From: Primulina eburnea
Taxonomy: Eukaryota > Streptophyta > Magnoliopsida > Lamiales > Gesneriaceae
NCBI RefSeq assembly: GCF_022965805.1
Contig: NC_133102.1
Coordinates: forward strand, 11,390,485 to 11,454,484
Direction: 5' to 3'
Length of the DNA: 64,000 nucleotides
Part shown: one piece after another, positions 1 to 13,100 of the stretch
Position numbering within the stretch: the stretch's first letter is position 1
How the letters are laid out: each line of letters begins with the position of its first letter
The notes under the pieces: generated by a model
What the model saw: the letters and a program-made list of their open reading frames with translations, nothing else
Databases searched by the model: none
Told to the model about the DNA's origin: nothing
Translations under genes and position numbers: made by a program

Positions 1-183
1 TCTAGATAATCAGACCACAGCTCCTCCCATCACTAACACATTCGAAACCGGAGGTAGTAGCTTGACTAAAAATATTCCACAGTACGTACCAGCCCCTTTT
101 GTAGAATATCCTGGAGTCATGAACACAACAATAGATCAAAACCCATGTATGATAAAAGATTATCTGTTGCAGTCACCGGAATT
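1..183 (+). pseudogene. 5' part of a host coding exon split by a retrotransposon
   Basis: Frame 2 is open from the window edge to the retrotransposon. It encodes a Ser/Thr/Pro/Asn-rich segment ending near DYLLQSPEF, which looks like the poorly conserved C-terminal region of a regulatory protein. At 179-183 the sequence GAATT is repeated right after the element (8581-8585). If the element and one GAATT copy are ignored, the same frame runs on without a stop into 8586-8820. I do not recognise the protein family. The conserved N-terminal part, if any, lies left of the window. The insertion should destroy the full-length product. Confidence 0.55.
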
Positions 184-1936
184 TGTGGGGACCCGGCTCT
201 AACTCAATTGTATTTGGGATTAATTGGATCTTTGCTAGAAAATTTGGGTCAAAATTTTACTTTTAATATCAAAAAAAATTGTATATAAATCATACATCAG
301 TAATATCTCTATTTTATTTCAACAAACGTAGGTACATGTCTTGTTCCATTACAGTAATACAACTAGCTAGTGTTTATAACACATTACATATCAAATGTAA
401 AACTACTAATTTATCTTCTACGCCCGAATTCACCACGCTATCCAATCTCAGTCACGCTCTCCTTGACCCTGATTATGTCCCACCTGTTGTCATGCACACA
501 TACAGACACAACAACAGCCGGATACTCCGGTGAGAACAATCCCAGTATAAAACATATATACATGCATGTCATGCAATAATATAAAATTATAATACATGAA
601 TCGACATATATGACACATTAGTGAAGACAGATAAAACATATTTGACTCTTATTCTTTGACTTCGACTTATATCTAAGTCTAGGGATCCCGGTGTGAATAA
701 GGCATAACAAGTCTCCCACCTACTATCCCAATCGAGGCTGGCGGTACGTCTTATTCCTAGACTTCGGCCCTGTCTGTATCGAATATCTACAATCGGAGTC
801 GATCTTCTCCTATGCCTCGATACTACCAAACGTCTAGAAACTTGGCATATCTGCCAATGACTCTCCTATCTCAATGCTTTTATATAAATCAATATAAAGC
901 ACAAACATAGCAATGTATAGAAATCTAGTATGTGGTTTGTGGGAAACTCAAACCGGATCTGATTCGAGTTATATTTCCCCATTCAAACATTGAATTATAC
1001 CTTTCTTGTCTTAATCTCGGTTGAACAAGTCGAAATTTTGAAATCTCGATATCAAATCTATCAATACCAATCTGAAAAAACATATATAGCATGTACCATA
1101 TCAATCTCCAACTCAAGGTAGGATATGTGTGCGGATCAATATGAAATTTCATTAACTTTCGACGGCATAACGGCGTAGTCTCTATATACCGATAATACCA
1201 ACACGAGAATTATATCATCAGCTCATAACCATCACAATCTATACATCATAATCTCAAAATCTGCATATTCTCAATTCAACACATGCTGGAAAATGAAACG
1301 ATAGCATATGATACCCGTTCTTTGATCCGTTTTCGATTCTACGATGTATATTATCTCGAGAATACATTGTAGAACTCAAATCATAATTTCCCTAACATCT
1401 CAATTTTAAAACATGCTAAAATGTAGTAATACTTACATCCTTTTGTAGCTTGTATCAAGAGGAGTACGGAACCGAAGTCAGATCGAAATTCGGGTGGTTA
1501 GATCTTTTACAAGCTAATTTCTTAGCTAAGAACATTCTTGAGGCTTTCATGGAGGTTTTGTCTCGTTCCTGTATGTGCAAGGGTGAAGAAATGAAGACTC
1601 AGTACTTATATTGCATGGCAAGGGACACATGGCTTATTTTTCAAGTTGCACGTCTCACCGCGGGTGCGCTCGCCTGCACCGCGAGTGCGCTGAGCACACT
1701 GGATCACATCCAACAATTCAGAAGACACGACCGTGGGTGCGCTAGGTCTTGTACTGCGTGTGCGCTGACTCTACTGTACCAACACCGCGGGTGCGATCAT
1801 GTTTCTGGTGCGGTTGCGGTGTCTCTTTGCCACTAAACTCAACTTGCAACGTCGCTTCTTCCTGTCTGTTCTTCCATTCCCTTATTCATAATACATGACA
1901 ACTCAAAATTATCAAACTAAAATCTCGGGTATTACA
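184..1936 (-). repeat. 3' LTR of element 1
   Basis: This 1753-bp LTR matches 6827-8580 almost base for base, with scattered substitutions and small indels. It holds a GC-rich cluster at 1657-1800 with five variants of a CGCACCCGCGGT-like unit (minus-strand reading) inside otherwise AT-rich sequence. Small open frames that appear in both LTRs are chance frames of the repeat and not genes. Confidence 0.93.
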
Positions 1937-1952
1937 TTTCTCCCCCTCTTAA
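1937..1952 (-). other. Polypurine tract of element 1
   Basis: On the minus strand a purine run (AAGAGGGGGAGAAA) lies immediately before the 3' LTR start TGTAATAC. This is the position expected for the plus-strand primer of an LTR retrotransposon. Confidence 0.8.
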
Positions 1953-2037
1953 ATATGAGTTCGTCCTCGAACTCGCAGGCAATCAATCATAGCATGCAAA
2001 AGAAGCAATATAATCAAAAGCTGAATAAATACTCACG

Positions 2038-5000
2038 TCATGGAAATAACTCTGGATATCTCTGTCTCATTTCTGATTCTGTCTCCCAAGTCGCTTCTTC
2101 AGTGCCATGATGATTCCATTGGACTTTCACTAGCGGAATAGTCTTCGTTCTGAGCTGTTTTTCTTTCCAATCAAGAATCTGAGTTGGCTGTTCAATATAA
2201 CTCAAAGTGTCATCAAGCTCGGCTTCATCAGGCTGAATGACATGAGAAACATCAGGCATATATCTATGCAGCATCGATACATGAAAGACATCATGTATCC
2301 CAGATAGAGAAGGAGGAAGAGCAAGTCTATATGAACGATCACCAATCTTCTCAAGAATCTCGTATGGACCGATGTATCTAGGAGAAAACTTCCCACGTTT
2401 ACCAAATCTGACAATCCCTCTGAAAGGAGAATCTTCAAAAATACTCTGTCTCCTTGTTCAAACACTAATGGTCTACGTCTAACATTCGCATACTTGGCTT
2501 GTCTTACCTGAGCTGTCTTCATTCTCGTCTGAATTAGTTTCACTTTCTCAGTCATCTCTCAGATCATATCAGCCCCCAGTTCTGGTACTTCTGATATAAC
2601 ATCCCAATACAGAGGAGATCTGCACTTTTTGCCGTATAATGCTTCAAACGGTGCCATCTCGATGCTCGTCTGATAGCTGTTGTTGTACGAGAATTCACAA
2701 AGAGGTGGTGAATCTTGCCAACTAGTGCCAAAATCTAGCACTACAGCTCTCAGCATATCCTCTAATGTCTGGATAGTCTGTTCTGACTGTCCATCGGTCT
2801 GAGGATGATATGCAGTACTCAGGTGCAATGGCGTACCTAAAACCTGCTGCAAACTGTGCCAGAAATGTGAAGTGAATCGGGGATCACGATCTGATACGAT
2901 AGATTTCGGCACACCATGCAATCTGACCACTTCTCTGACATAGATATCTGCCATCTGATCATGTCGGTACGTCATTCTATACGGAATAAAGCATGCTGAT
3001 TCGGTCAATCTGTCAATCATGACCCAAATCGCATCACAGCCCCGGGATGATCGTGGTAACTACGTAACAAAATCCATGGAAATGTGATCCCATTTCCATT
3101 CAGGAATAGATAAATTTTGAAGTAAACCTCCGGGTTTCTTCCTCTTGGCCTTCACCTGTTGGCAATTCAAACACTTAGATACAAACTCTGTAATGTCTGA
3201 TTTCATCTGTTTCCACCAAAACTGTGTCTTTATATCGTTGTACATCTTTCTGCCGCCAGGATGAATACTGAACCGACTACGGTGCGCTTCTGACAATATT
3301 TGTTGTTTCAAATCTGAAACATCTGGCACTACAAGACCGTTATTCACATATAAAACATGATCAAGTACCTGATACTCTGACTGATGTCCTGATCTAACCA
3401 TCTCAATCGACTTCTGAACATTCTGATCATTTTTTTGTGCTTCTTTAATGCGAACAATCAAATCTGGTTCCACTTGAATCGTAGCAAGTCGTAATGGTCT
3501 ACTATCTGTATCGAATACTAATCCAGAAAAAAAACAATTTTCAATCAACTTCGAAACACCTATCGTCGACAAGGATAGAGCACATACCTTTTGACTCAAG
3601 GCATCCGCTGCTACATTAGACTTCCCTGGATAGTACTTAATTTCACAGTCAAAATCTTTCAGTAAATCTAGCCATCTACGCTGTCTCATATTCAACTCTG
3701 ACTTTGAAAACAGGTATTTCAAGCTCTTGTGATCAGAATAGATTTCAAACTTTTCGCCATAGAGATAGTTTCGCCATATCTTCAGTGCAAATACAATAGC
3801 CGCAAATTCAAGATCATGAATTGGGTAACAAGTCTCGTGTGGCTTCAACTGTCTCTAGGTATAAGCAATGACATGTCCTCGCTGTATCAGAACACATCCT
3901 AGCCCTCTGTGAGATGCATCACAATATACAACGAAAACACCAGTACATGAAGGAATAGTCAGCACTGGAGCACTGGTTAATCTTTTCTTCAATTCTAGAA
4001 AACTGGACTCACAAGCTTCTGACCAAATAAACGGAGCATACTTCTGAGTTAGCTGTGTAATCGGCTTTGCAATACTGGAAAAATCTCTGATAAATCGCCA
4101 GGTAATAGCCTGCCAGACCCATAAAACTGCGTATCTCTGGCACAGAGGTCGGTCTAGGCCAACTGATCACTACCTCGACTTTGCTCGGGTCAACAGATAT
4201 AACGTCTCCAGATATGATATGCCCCAAAAACACAACCTGTCTCAACCAGAACTCGTATTTCGATAATTTAGCGTATAATTTTTCTGTTCTCAAAATTCTC
4301 AGCACAGTTCTCAAATGTTCGGCATGCTCATTCATGTTCTTGGAATATACCAAAAAATCATCAATAAAAACAATAACAAAATCATCCAGATATTTCTGAA
4401 AGACACGGTTCATCAGTCCCATGAACACAGCTGGAGCATTCATTAACCCAAAAGGCATGACAACAAACTCATAATGTCCATACCTGGTTCGGAATGCTGT
4501 CTTCGGTATGTCTGCATCTCTGACACGGATTTGGTGATATCCAGATCGTAGATCGATCTTGGAATAGACAGAAGATCCCTGCAACTGATCAAATAAATCG
4601 TCGATACGAGGCAAAGGATATTTGTTCTTCACCGTTGCTTTGTTTAGTTGGCGGTAATCAATGCACAATCTCATCGAACCATCTTTCTTGCGAACAAATA
4701 GCACTGGTGCGCCCCCCAAAGAGATACAATCGGTCTGATATAACCTTTGGCCAGTAAATCTTCGAGATGTTCTTTCAATTCTTTCAATTCAATAGGTGCC
4801 ATTCTATAGGAAGCTCGAGATATAGGAACGGTACCTGGTATAAGATCAATGCTAAAATCTACCTCTCGGACTGGAGATAATCTTGGAATCTCGTCTGGGA
4901 ATACATCAGCAAATTCGCATACTACTGGGAGATCTGTCAGTGCTGGGCTCGATTTCCGTAGATCTACTGAATAGACAAAGAACCCCTCTGCTCCTTTCTA

Positions 5001-5498
5001 TGAAAATCGTGTCATCGTCAAAACAGATACTAATGGAATCCAAGATCTGGAACCCTTACCGTAAAATTTCCACTCGTCAGCCATCTCTGGTCTGAACCTG
5101 ACAATCTTCTAGAAACAATCTACAGTGGCTCGGTACTTGGTTAACATATCGATACCGACAATGCAATCAAAATCAGACAACCCAAGCACAATGCAATCTA
5201 AGTCAATCTCGTGACCTTCGAACTGTAGCATACAATGTCTAACCGAAGTCACGGATATAAGACCACTTCCCAACGGGGAAGAAACAGACACTACCATATT
5301 TAATGATTCGACAGGCAATGAATGTAATAATGCAAAACGCTCTGATATGAATGTATGAGATGCACCCGTATCAAGCAATACATAGGTAGGATAACCGCAA
5401 AGAAAATAGTTACCTGCGACAACATCGTCTGGTGCATCTTGGGCCTGCTCCTCTGTCAATGCAAACACCTGAGTTTGCTGTCTAGAAGACTGGCTCAC
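2038..5498 (-). pseudogene. pol region of element 1 (protease, RT, RNase H, integrase, chromodomain), broken
   Basis: Domains in order along the minus strand: a retropepsin with an intact DTGASH active site (5498-5109); reverse transcriptase, best preserved at 4719-4009 with FIDD as its catalytic motif; RNase H and the integrase zinc-binding region with CLNCQQVK (3848-3060); the integrase core with VSDRDPRF and HPQTDGQSE (3020-2559); the integrase C-terminus; and a chromodomain ending in QRYPELFP (2274-2038). Stops and frameshifts separate the blocks, for example between protease and RT around 5095-4720 and near 3850-4010. The chromodomain defines the lineage and in this group is thought to guide insertion. 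No functional polyprotein can be made. Confidence 0.9.
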
Positions 5499-6568
5499 TG
5501 TCTGGCTACCTCTGGCTCGGGGCTGGGTCTGTGGAGGTGTTGGCTGAAAAGAATGGACAGATGATGCTTGCTCTCAGGCTGAGGTACTGATACAGATGAT
5601 CCTGCACCTTGGAATCTCTGTGAACCTCTCTGTGGACAGACTTTGGCGAAATGTCCCTGCTGTCTGCACATGTTGCATCGACCCATCACACCCTGACACT
5701 GCTCGATGGCATGTCTGCCTCCACAAGAACTGCAATATACTCCTATATACTCTGTACTCTGGCCAGAACCCTTCTGCCGTGACCCACTGGAGCTCCACGA
5801 ACTGCTCCCTCATCTTTTGAACTGTTTGCCTTTCACTTTTAACTGGTCTTTCCTCCCACTACTACTACCACCACTCTCAAATCTGGGAGGGGGTTGAACT
5901 GAAATTTGTGGCGGTCTCGGAGTCGGAGCAGCATACGAAAGTCCTCGTTGCTTAATCAGACCCGCTTCCGCTCTGTTGGCTCTGTTCAAGGCATCTGCAA
6001 AATTGTTGGGTCTGCCGGTATTCACCAAGGTAAAGATATCCGGATTCAAGCCATTGATAAACTGATCTGCAACGGCCTCGTCACTCTCTGCGACGTGAGG
6101 AGCAAATCAGAGCAATGTCGAAAACTTTGCCACATATTCCTCGATATTCAGATGTTCCTGTTTTAGATTGGCAAACTCGGCACCTTTATCCTTTCTATAG
6201 GATACGGGAAAGAAGCGTTGATAGAACTCTGTTTTAAAAACCTTCCAAGTGATCTCTGTGCCACGATGCTCCAATGCTCTTTTTGTGGTAAACCACCAGT
6301 TCTTTGCGACTTCATGCAGTTGATGCCCAATTAACTTCACTCGGCGTTCATCGGTATATTCAAGAGATTCAAATAACATCTCAATGTCATCTAACCAGCT
6401 TTCGCAATCCATAGCGCTCTCAGTACCTTTCAATGTCGGCGGTTTGAAGGATTGAAACCGTTTCAATAGTGTCTCCATCGGTGTTGCAGTAACATCCATC
6501 GGATCATTAGAAGTACTACCTTGTTCAGGTACCGGACGTACAGGCACTGTTGCTCTTCGAGAAGGCAT
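5495..6568 (-). pseudogene. gag of element 1, broken
   Basis: The start ATG at 6568 opens a capsid-like gag frame with the retrotransposon gag signatures WWFTTK and FYQRFFP, followed by a zinc knuckle CNMCRQQGHFAKVCP near 5690-5640. The reading frame is interrupted around 6107-6049 and again near 5810, so the gag fragments lie in different frames. Gag normally forms the particle and binds the element RNA. Its end overlaps the start of the protease block. Confidence 0.85.
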
Positions 6569-6809
6569 ATCTGATTATCAAACGGATTAGTACACAATCT
6601 ATACAATCTGTCTCAATCCTCCTCTGATCATATAACTCTGATCCAGATTCGGTTCTGATTCATCTTTGCAAATACATGATGTAATCAACTCAGATAACAA
6701 TACAATATGTAATACTGAAGCAATAAATCATGCTAGCACAATAAAAGCAAGGAAGAAAATTCGATCTATCCCCGGTAACTCGCTTCTAGTTCAGCCTAAA
6801 GGATCTATT

Positions 6810-6821
6810 GCTCTGATACCA
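6810..6821 (-). other. Primer binding site of element 1 (tRNA-Met)
   Basis: The minus strand reads TGGTATCAGAGC five bases inside the right LTR. This is the usual complement of the 3' end of plant initiator tRNA-Met and marks 6827-8580 as the 5' LTR. Confidence 0.92.
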
Positions 6822-6826
6822 CCTGT

Positions 6827-8580
6827 TGTGGGGACCCTGGGCTCTAACTCAATTGTCTTTGGGATGAATTGGATCTTTGCTAGAAAATGTGGGTCAAAAT
6901 TTTGCTTTTAATATCAAAAACAATTGTATATAAATCATACATCAGTAATATCTATATTTTATTTCAACAAACGTAGGTACATGTCTTGTTCCATTACAGT
7001 AATACAACTAGCTAGTGTTTATAACACATTCCATATCAAATGTAAAACTACTAGTTTATCTTCTACGCCCGAAGTCACCACGCTACCCAACCTCAGTCAC
7101 GCTCTCCTTGACCCTGATTATGTCCCATATGTTGTCATGCACACATACAGACACAACAACAGCCGGATACTCCGGTGAGAACAATCCCAATATAAAACAT
7201 GTATACATGCATTTCATGCAATAATATAAAATCATAATACATGAATCGACATATATGACACATTAGTGAAAACAGATAAAACATCTTGGACTCTTATTCT
7301 TTGACTCGACTTATATCTAAGTCTAGAGATCCCGGTGTGAATAAGACGTAACAAGTCTCCCACCTACTCTCCCAATCAAGGTGATGGTACATCTTATTCC
7401 TAGACTTCGGCCCTGTCTGTATCGAATATCTACAATCGGAGTCGATCTTCTCCTATGCCTCGATACTACCAAACGTCTAGAAACTTGGCATATCTGCCAA
7501 TGACTCTCCTATCTCAATGCTTGTATATAAATCAATATAAAGCACAAACATAGCAAGGTATAGAAATCTAGTATGTGGTTTGTGGGAAACCCAAACCGGA
7601 TCTGATTCGAGTTATATTTCCCCATTCAAACATTGAATTATACCTTTCTTGTCGTAATATCGGTTGAACAAGTCGAAATCTTGAAATCTCGATATCAAAT
7701 CTATCAATACCAATATGAAATAACATATATAGCATGTACCATATCAATCTCCAACTCAAGGTAGGATATGTGTGTAGATCAATATGAAATTTCAATAACT
7801 CTCGACGGCATAACGACGTAGTCTCTATATACCGACAATACCAACACGAGAATTATATCATCAGATCATAACCATCACAATCTATACATCATAATCTCAA
7901 AATCTTCATATTCTCAATTCAACACATGCTGGAAAATGAAACGATAGCATATGATACCCGTTCTTTGATCCGTTTTCGATTCTACGATGTATATTATCTC
8001 GAGAATACATTGTAGAACTCAAATCATAATTTCCCTAACATCTCAATTTTAAAACATGCTAAAATGTAGTAATACTTACATCCTTTTGTAGCTTGTATCA
8101 AGAGGAGTACGGAACCGAAGTCAGATCGAAATTCGGGTGGTTAGATCTTGTACAAGCTAATTTCTAAGCTAAGAACATTCTTGAGGCTTTCATGGAGGTT
8201 TTGTCTCGTTCCTGTATGTGCAAGGGTGAAGAAATGAAGACTCAGCACTTATATTGCATGGCAAGGGACACATGGCTTATTTTTCAAGTTGCACGTCTCA
8301 CCGTGGGTGCGCTCGCTCTGCACCGCGAGTGCGCTGAGCACACTGGATCACATCCAACAATTCATAAGACACGACCGCGGGTGCGCTAGGTCTTGTATTG
8401 CGGGTGCACTGACTCTACTGTACCAACACCGCGGGTGCGATCATGTTTCTGGTGCGGTTGCGGTGTCTCTTTGCCACTAAACTCAACTTGCAACGTCGCT
8501 TTTCCCTGTTTGTTCTTCCATTCCCTTATTCATAATACATGACAACTCAAAATTATCAAACTAAAATCTCGGGTATTACA
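6827..8580 (-). repeat. 5' LTR of element 1
   Basis: A 1754-bp copy of the left LTR. In element orientation it begins TGTAATACCCGAG and ends CCCCACA. The GC-rich repeat cluster lies at 8301-8440. The target duplication GAATT follows directly at 8581-8585. The few differences between the LTRs suggest a fairly recent insertion. Confidence 0.93.
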
Positions 8581-8820
8581 GAATTTGAATTTCTTCCTGA
8601 CCTCATGTGGGAAAACTTTGTATTCGGAGTAGATGAACTTGTTCCAATGACTATCTTACCTAAAAGTGAAAATGTTAATGAGCCTAGTTATGAACCGGAC
8701 CCAGTTGAACCACATACATCACTGCCGAATACGGATCAAAATGTTACCATGGGAACCACAGGCACAAATGAAGGCACGAGCCATACAATTTTTATAGATC
8801 TCTCAGATGACGAGATATGA
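8581..8820 (+). pseudogene. 3' part of the split host exon, with the stop codon
   Basis: After the second GAATT the frame of 1-183 continues: an acidic, Thr/Pro/Asn-rich C-terminus containing DLMWENFVFGVDEL and ending in IDLSDDEI followed by TGA at 8818-8820. An ATG inside the LTR at 8539 happens to be in frame, so a short LTR-initiated fusion peptide is conceivable. There is no recognised domain. The composition is that of a transcription-factor tail, which is inference only. Confidence 0.5.
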
Positions 8821-9065
8821 AGAAAATGAATATTTGGCACTAGTAGATAACTAGTATTAATAATCATCATCTTTTGTAGGTATGATAATTATCAAATTCA
8901 TCGATTTTTGTAGGCATGATATATGACCCAGTTTTCTAGTTCTGTTTCTATTATGCTTGGTTATTGTAAATATTTGAAACATGTCTTGTTTATAAACAAA
9001 ACCGACTGTTTACCCTATGACATAACTATGTACATTTATGATATATATATATATATATAAATATA
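8821..9065. other. AT-rich flank, probable 3' UTR of the split gene
   Basis: This stretch follows the stop codon of the split exon. It has two similar segments (TTTTGTAGGTATGAT near 8872 and TTTTTGTAGGCATGAT near 8906) and an (AT)n run at 9041-9060. It contains no LTR end and no primer site, so the 5' end of the next element is missing here. Confidence 0.4.
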
Positions 9066-9104
9066 GTGCAAGATATGTTCATATTTGATATTTATGTGTT
9101 TAAA

Positions 9105-10130
9105 ATGACGTCTTCACAAAATAGTACTCAATCTAGAATAAGACAAGAAATTCTCCCTCAAGATGACCACAACTCGGCAACTAGTGAAAATTCTAGAAGC
9201 GCTCAACACAATCCCCCCCAAGAACAAAACGTACAAAATATGTTTGAAATAATGCATAGCTCAAGAACATCACATTGAGGCAAATGATCGAGCTCTTGAG
9301 AGATTTTTGAGATTCAAAACCGCCAAAGTTTGAAGGAAAACCAGATGCGTATCAAGCAGAATCTTGGCTAAGTAAAATCATCAAAATATTCTCTATTCTC
9401 AATTATTCTGAAGAACAAAAGGTGAATTTTTCCACTTACTTATTTGAAGAAGCAGCTCACAACTGGTGGCGTACGGTGGAACATAAGTGTACAAAGAATC
9501 ACACCCCAAAAACGTGGGAAAATTTCTGCAAGAATTCGAAGGTAAATATACAACTCAAGTTATATTAAATACCCGAGAACGTGAATTTATGGATTTAGTC
9601 CAAGGTGACATGACCGTAGCTCAATATGAGGCAGAATTCCACCGTCTTATACATTATGCACCACACTACATGGAAGATGAGGTAAGAAAAAGAAAAAAAT
9701 TTGTTCAAGGATTAAATCTAGATATTCGTTGGGCAACATTGTCCACAGAAGTTGCCAGTTATGTTTATGTTGTCAATCAAGCTCTACGAGTAGAAGAAGA
9801 CATCAAGGCACTTCTTAAAAAAGAAAAAGAAGAAAAGAAAATCAGGAAGCCCAACCTTTTTGAAGATAACAATCGCAAAAGAAAATTTGAAAAAAGAACA
9901 CAACCAATCAGGCAAGGAGAAGCTGTCAAAAGAAAAGTTCCAAGAAACAACAAAAAGTGTGGATATTGCGGATTACCAAATCATGAAGAAGAAAAGTGTT
10001 GGAGAAAGGTGGGAAATGTCTTATTTGCGGAAGTGAGCAACACTGTATTCAAGATTGTCCAAAAAGAACGCAGAAGACTCAACCCACAACAAAGCGAAAG
10101 ATACCTGCTCGAGCCTATGCCCTCTTAGGA
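9105..10130 (+). pseudogene. gag of element 2, broken
   Basis: ATG at 9105 (MTSSQNSTQ) starts a frame that stops at 9278. Capsid sequence continues in other frames, including WWRTVEHKC near 9460 and a long block 9487-10128 with the typical FMDLVQGDMTVAQYEAEF segment. A basic Lys/Glu-rich linker precedes two zinc-knuckle-like motifs, CGYCGLPNHEEEKC near 9960 and, after a frame change, CLICGSEQHCIQDC near 10020. Several frame shifts disable it. Confidence 0.82.
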
Positions 10131-13100
10131 AACAAAGAGGAGGAAGTTGACCCCACTGTAGTCGTAGAAGGTATTGTTACCATATTATCCAGTTCTGCAA
10201 AAACTTTATTTGATCCAAGAGCTACTCATTCTTTTATCTCAAAAGTTTTTGTACATAAAGTACCCCTGTTATCTGAGCAGCTACCATATAGCTTCGAAAT
10301 TAGCTCACCTTTAGGGACAACAATGATTACTGACATCATTTACAAAAACCGTCACTTAAACTCTCAAGAAAAATAATATCTAGCAGATTTGATTGAATTA
10401 CCTATCAAGAATTATGGTATTATTGTTGGAATGAACTGGTTATTTAGACACCAAGCCCAACTCAATTGCTACACAAAAGAAGTTTATATTCAAACTTCTC
10501 ATCCAATCATTTCCAAAGCTAACCATACCATGGGAATAGTATCAACAGCAGAAGCTAAGGCTATACTAAAAGACAACGGACAAGGATTTCTAGCTTATTT
10601 GATAAATAAGCCAAAGGATCAACTCAAGATCTCAGAAATCTCAGTTGTACAAGAATTTCCAGATGTTTTTCTTGAAGAAATCAATACTTTACCTACTCAG
10701 AGAGACGTAGAATTTTCCATTGATCTAATACCTGGAGCACAACCCATATCTAAAACTCCATACCGAATGGCACCTTCAGAGTTAAAAGAATTAAAACTTC
10801 AATTACAAGAGCTCGTGGACAAGAAATACATCCGGCCTAGTACATCTCCATGGGGTGCTCCTGTATTATTTGTCAAAAAGAAATATGGAACCCTAAGGAT
10901 GTGCATTGATTATCGAGAACTTAACAATATTACCATAAAAAACAAATATCATCTACCACATATCGAAGAATTATTTGATGTCTTACAAGGGTCTCAAGTA
11001 TATTCAAAACTTGATTTGCAACAAGGATATTACCAATTGAGAATTAAGGAGGATGACATCTCCAAAACGGTTTTTAATACCCGTTATGGACAATATGAGT
11101 CTGTGGTAATGTCATTCGGATTAACCAACGCTCTTGCAGCTTTCATGTATATGATGCATCGAATATTTCAACCATTCTTGGACAAATTCGTTGTCATATT
11201 CATAGATGATATTTTGATATTTTCAAGAAGTCATGAGGAACATGCTCAACATCTACGATTGATTCTCAAAATTTTGAAAGAACATCAATTGTATGTTAAA
11301 TTCAGTAAGTGTGAATTTTGGCTAGTAAAAGTGTCATTTCTTGGCCACTTTATCTCTAAGAAAGGACTGGAAGTAGATCCTGCAAAAATAGAAGCAATAT
11401 CTCGCTGGAAACAACCAATCAACATCATAGAAATTAGAAGTTTTCTCGGCCTAGCAGGATACTACCGAAGATTCATTAAAGATTTTGCGAAAATTTCTGT
11501 TCCCCTGACAGGCTGACACAGCTAACTCGCAAAGACAACCCTTTCTTGTGGAATGATGAGAGTGAGAAATTTTTTGCAAATTAAAAGAAATTCTTACTAG
11601 TGCACCTGTATTAGCTTTACAAGAAGGGACAGAAGGATTTGTGGTTCACACAGATGCCTCAAAAGAAGGCTTTGGATGTGTATTAATGCAAAACGATAAA
11701 TTTATTGCATATGCCTCTAGAAAATTAAAGAATCACGAGTTAATTATCTCACTCATGATCTGTAATTAGGAGCAATAGTGTTTGCATTAGCAAAATGGAG
11801 ACATTACTTGTACAGTTCCACTTTTGATATTTATACAGACCGCAAAAGCTTTAAGTATTTATTTACTCAAAAAGAGCTGAACATGAGGCAAAGAAGATGG
11901 ATTGAATTTTTGGAATATTACGATTGTTCAATTCTTTATCAATCAGGTAAAGCTAATGTAGTGGCTGATGCTTTAAGTAGAAAGATTAGCATGGCTTGTT
12001 TGGAAATGAAAGAATAAGAGAATGGTTACACATCCATTCACATGGGCACTTGGGCAGATTGAGAATCGAACCTGAATTTCATACCAGAATTAAGAAAAAT
12101 CAAGAATTGGGCCAAGAAGTTTCAAAACTCTGTACTGATACAAATTTCGTCACCAATTCACAAGGAATACTATTCTATCATGACCGTATTTGTGTGCTTA
12201 GCTCAATGAAAAAGGAAATAATGGAAAAATCACATCAATCTCGGATCAGCATTCATCCATGAGGATCTAAGATGTACCAAGAGATTAAAAAACACTTCTG
12301 GTGGAAAGGAATGAAACGAGATATTGCAGATTTCATTTCACAATGCCTATCTTGCCAAATGATAAAGGATGAACATCAAATACCAGCAGGTCTTTTGCAA
12401 CCACTTCCTATACCAGAATGGAAATGGGATCAAATAACTATGGACTTTGTGACCGGATTACCCCATCTCCCAGGAGGTTTTAATAGCATATGAGTGATCG
12501 TTGATTTCTTAACCAAGTCAGCACATTTCATACCCATAAGTCACAAATATGGGGTGGAAAAACTGGCTGAACTCTATCAGAAGGAAATTATACGGTTACA
12601 TTGTATCCCCAAGTACCATAGTATCTGATAGAGATCCGAAGTTTACGTCAAGATTATGGACAAAACTTCAAGAATGCCTTGGTACTAAATTAAATTTTAT
12701 CACAACAACACATCTGCAAACTGATGGTCAGTCTGAACGAACCATTCAAATATTCGAAGACATGCTTCGCGCATGTGTGCTGGATTTTGGGGCAAACTGG
12801 GGAAAACATTTGCCTCTAGTTGAATTTTCATACAACAATAGTTATCAATCCTCAATAAAAATGGCACCATATGAAGCATTATATGGAAGAAAATGTCGCT
12901 CTCCTCTTAACTGGGATATGGATGAATGGAGAGGCATAAAGAATGGACAAGAACGAGCAATGAGGCCTAACATTATACAAGAAGCTATTGACAAAATGCA
13001 ACTTATCAAGCAACGGATACAAACAGCTCAAAGTCAACAGAAGAGTTATGCAGATAAGAAGCGGAAAGATTTGAAATTTGAAGTCCGAGATTATGTATTA

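Larger units (their letters stand above)
184..8580 (-). mobile_element. Ty3/gypsy chromovirus LTR retrotransposon (element 1), full length
   Basis: The element is complete: two near-identical LTRs (184-1936 and 6827-8580), a 5-bp target duplication GAATT on both sides, a tRNA-Met primer site next to the right LTR and a purine-rich tract next to the left LTR. On the minus strand each LTR begins TGTAATACCC and ends CCCCACA, giving TG...CA ends. The coding order is gag, protease, RT, RNase H, integrase, chromodomain, which places it among Ty3/gypsy chromoviruses. Frameshifts and stops in gag and pol make it non-autonomous. It inserted into a host coding exon. Confidence 0.95.

Noticed and set aside
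1..183. Assignment of the split exon to a NAC, MYB or WRKY factor
   Set aside because: Only a low-complexity tail is present and no DNA-binding domain is visible, so no family name is justified.
279..2110. Small open frames in 279-2110 and again in 6924-8480
   Set aside because: They recur in both LTRs of element 1 and lack conserved domains. They are chance frames of the repeat.
9041..9060. Simple AT repeat as an origin or CRISPR-like array
   Set aside because: It is a plain dinucleotide run in a plant genome, with no spacers or unique arrangement.
8820..9100. 5' LTR of element 2
   Set aside because: No match to 13541-15695 and no primer site is visible, so the element is called 5'-truncated.
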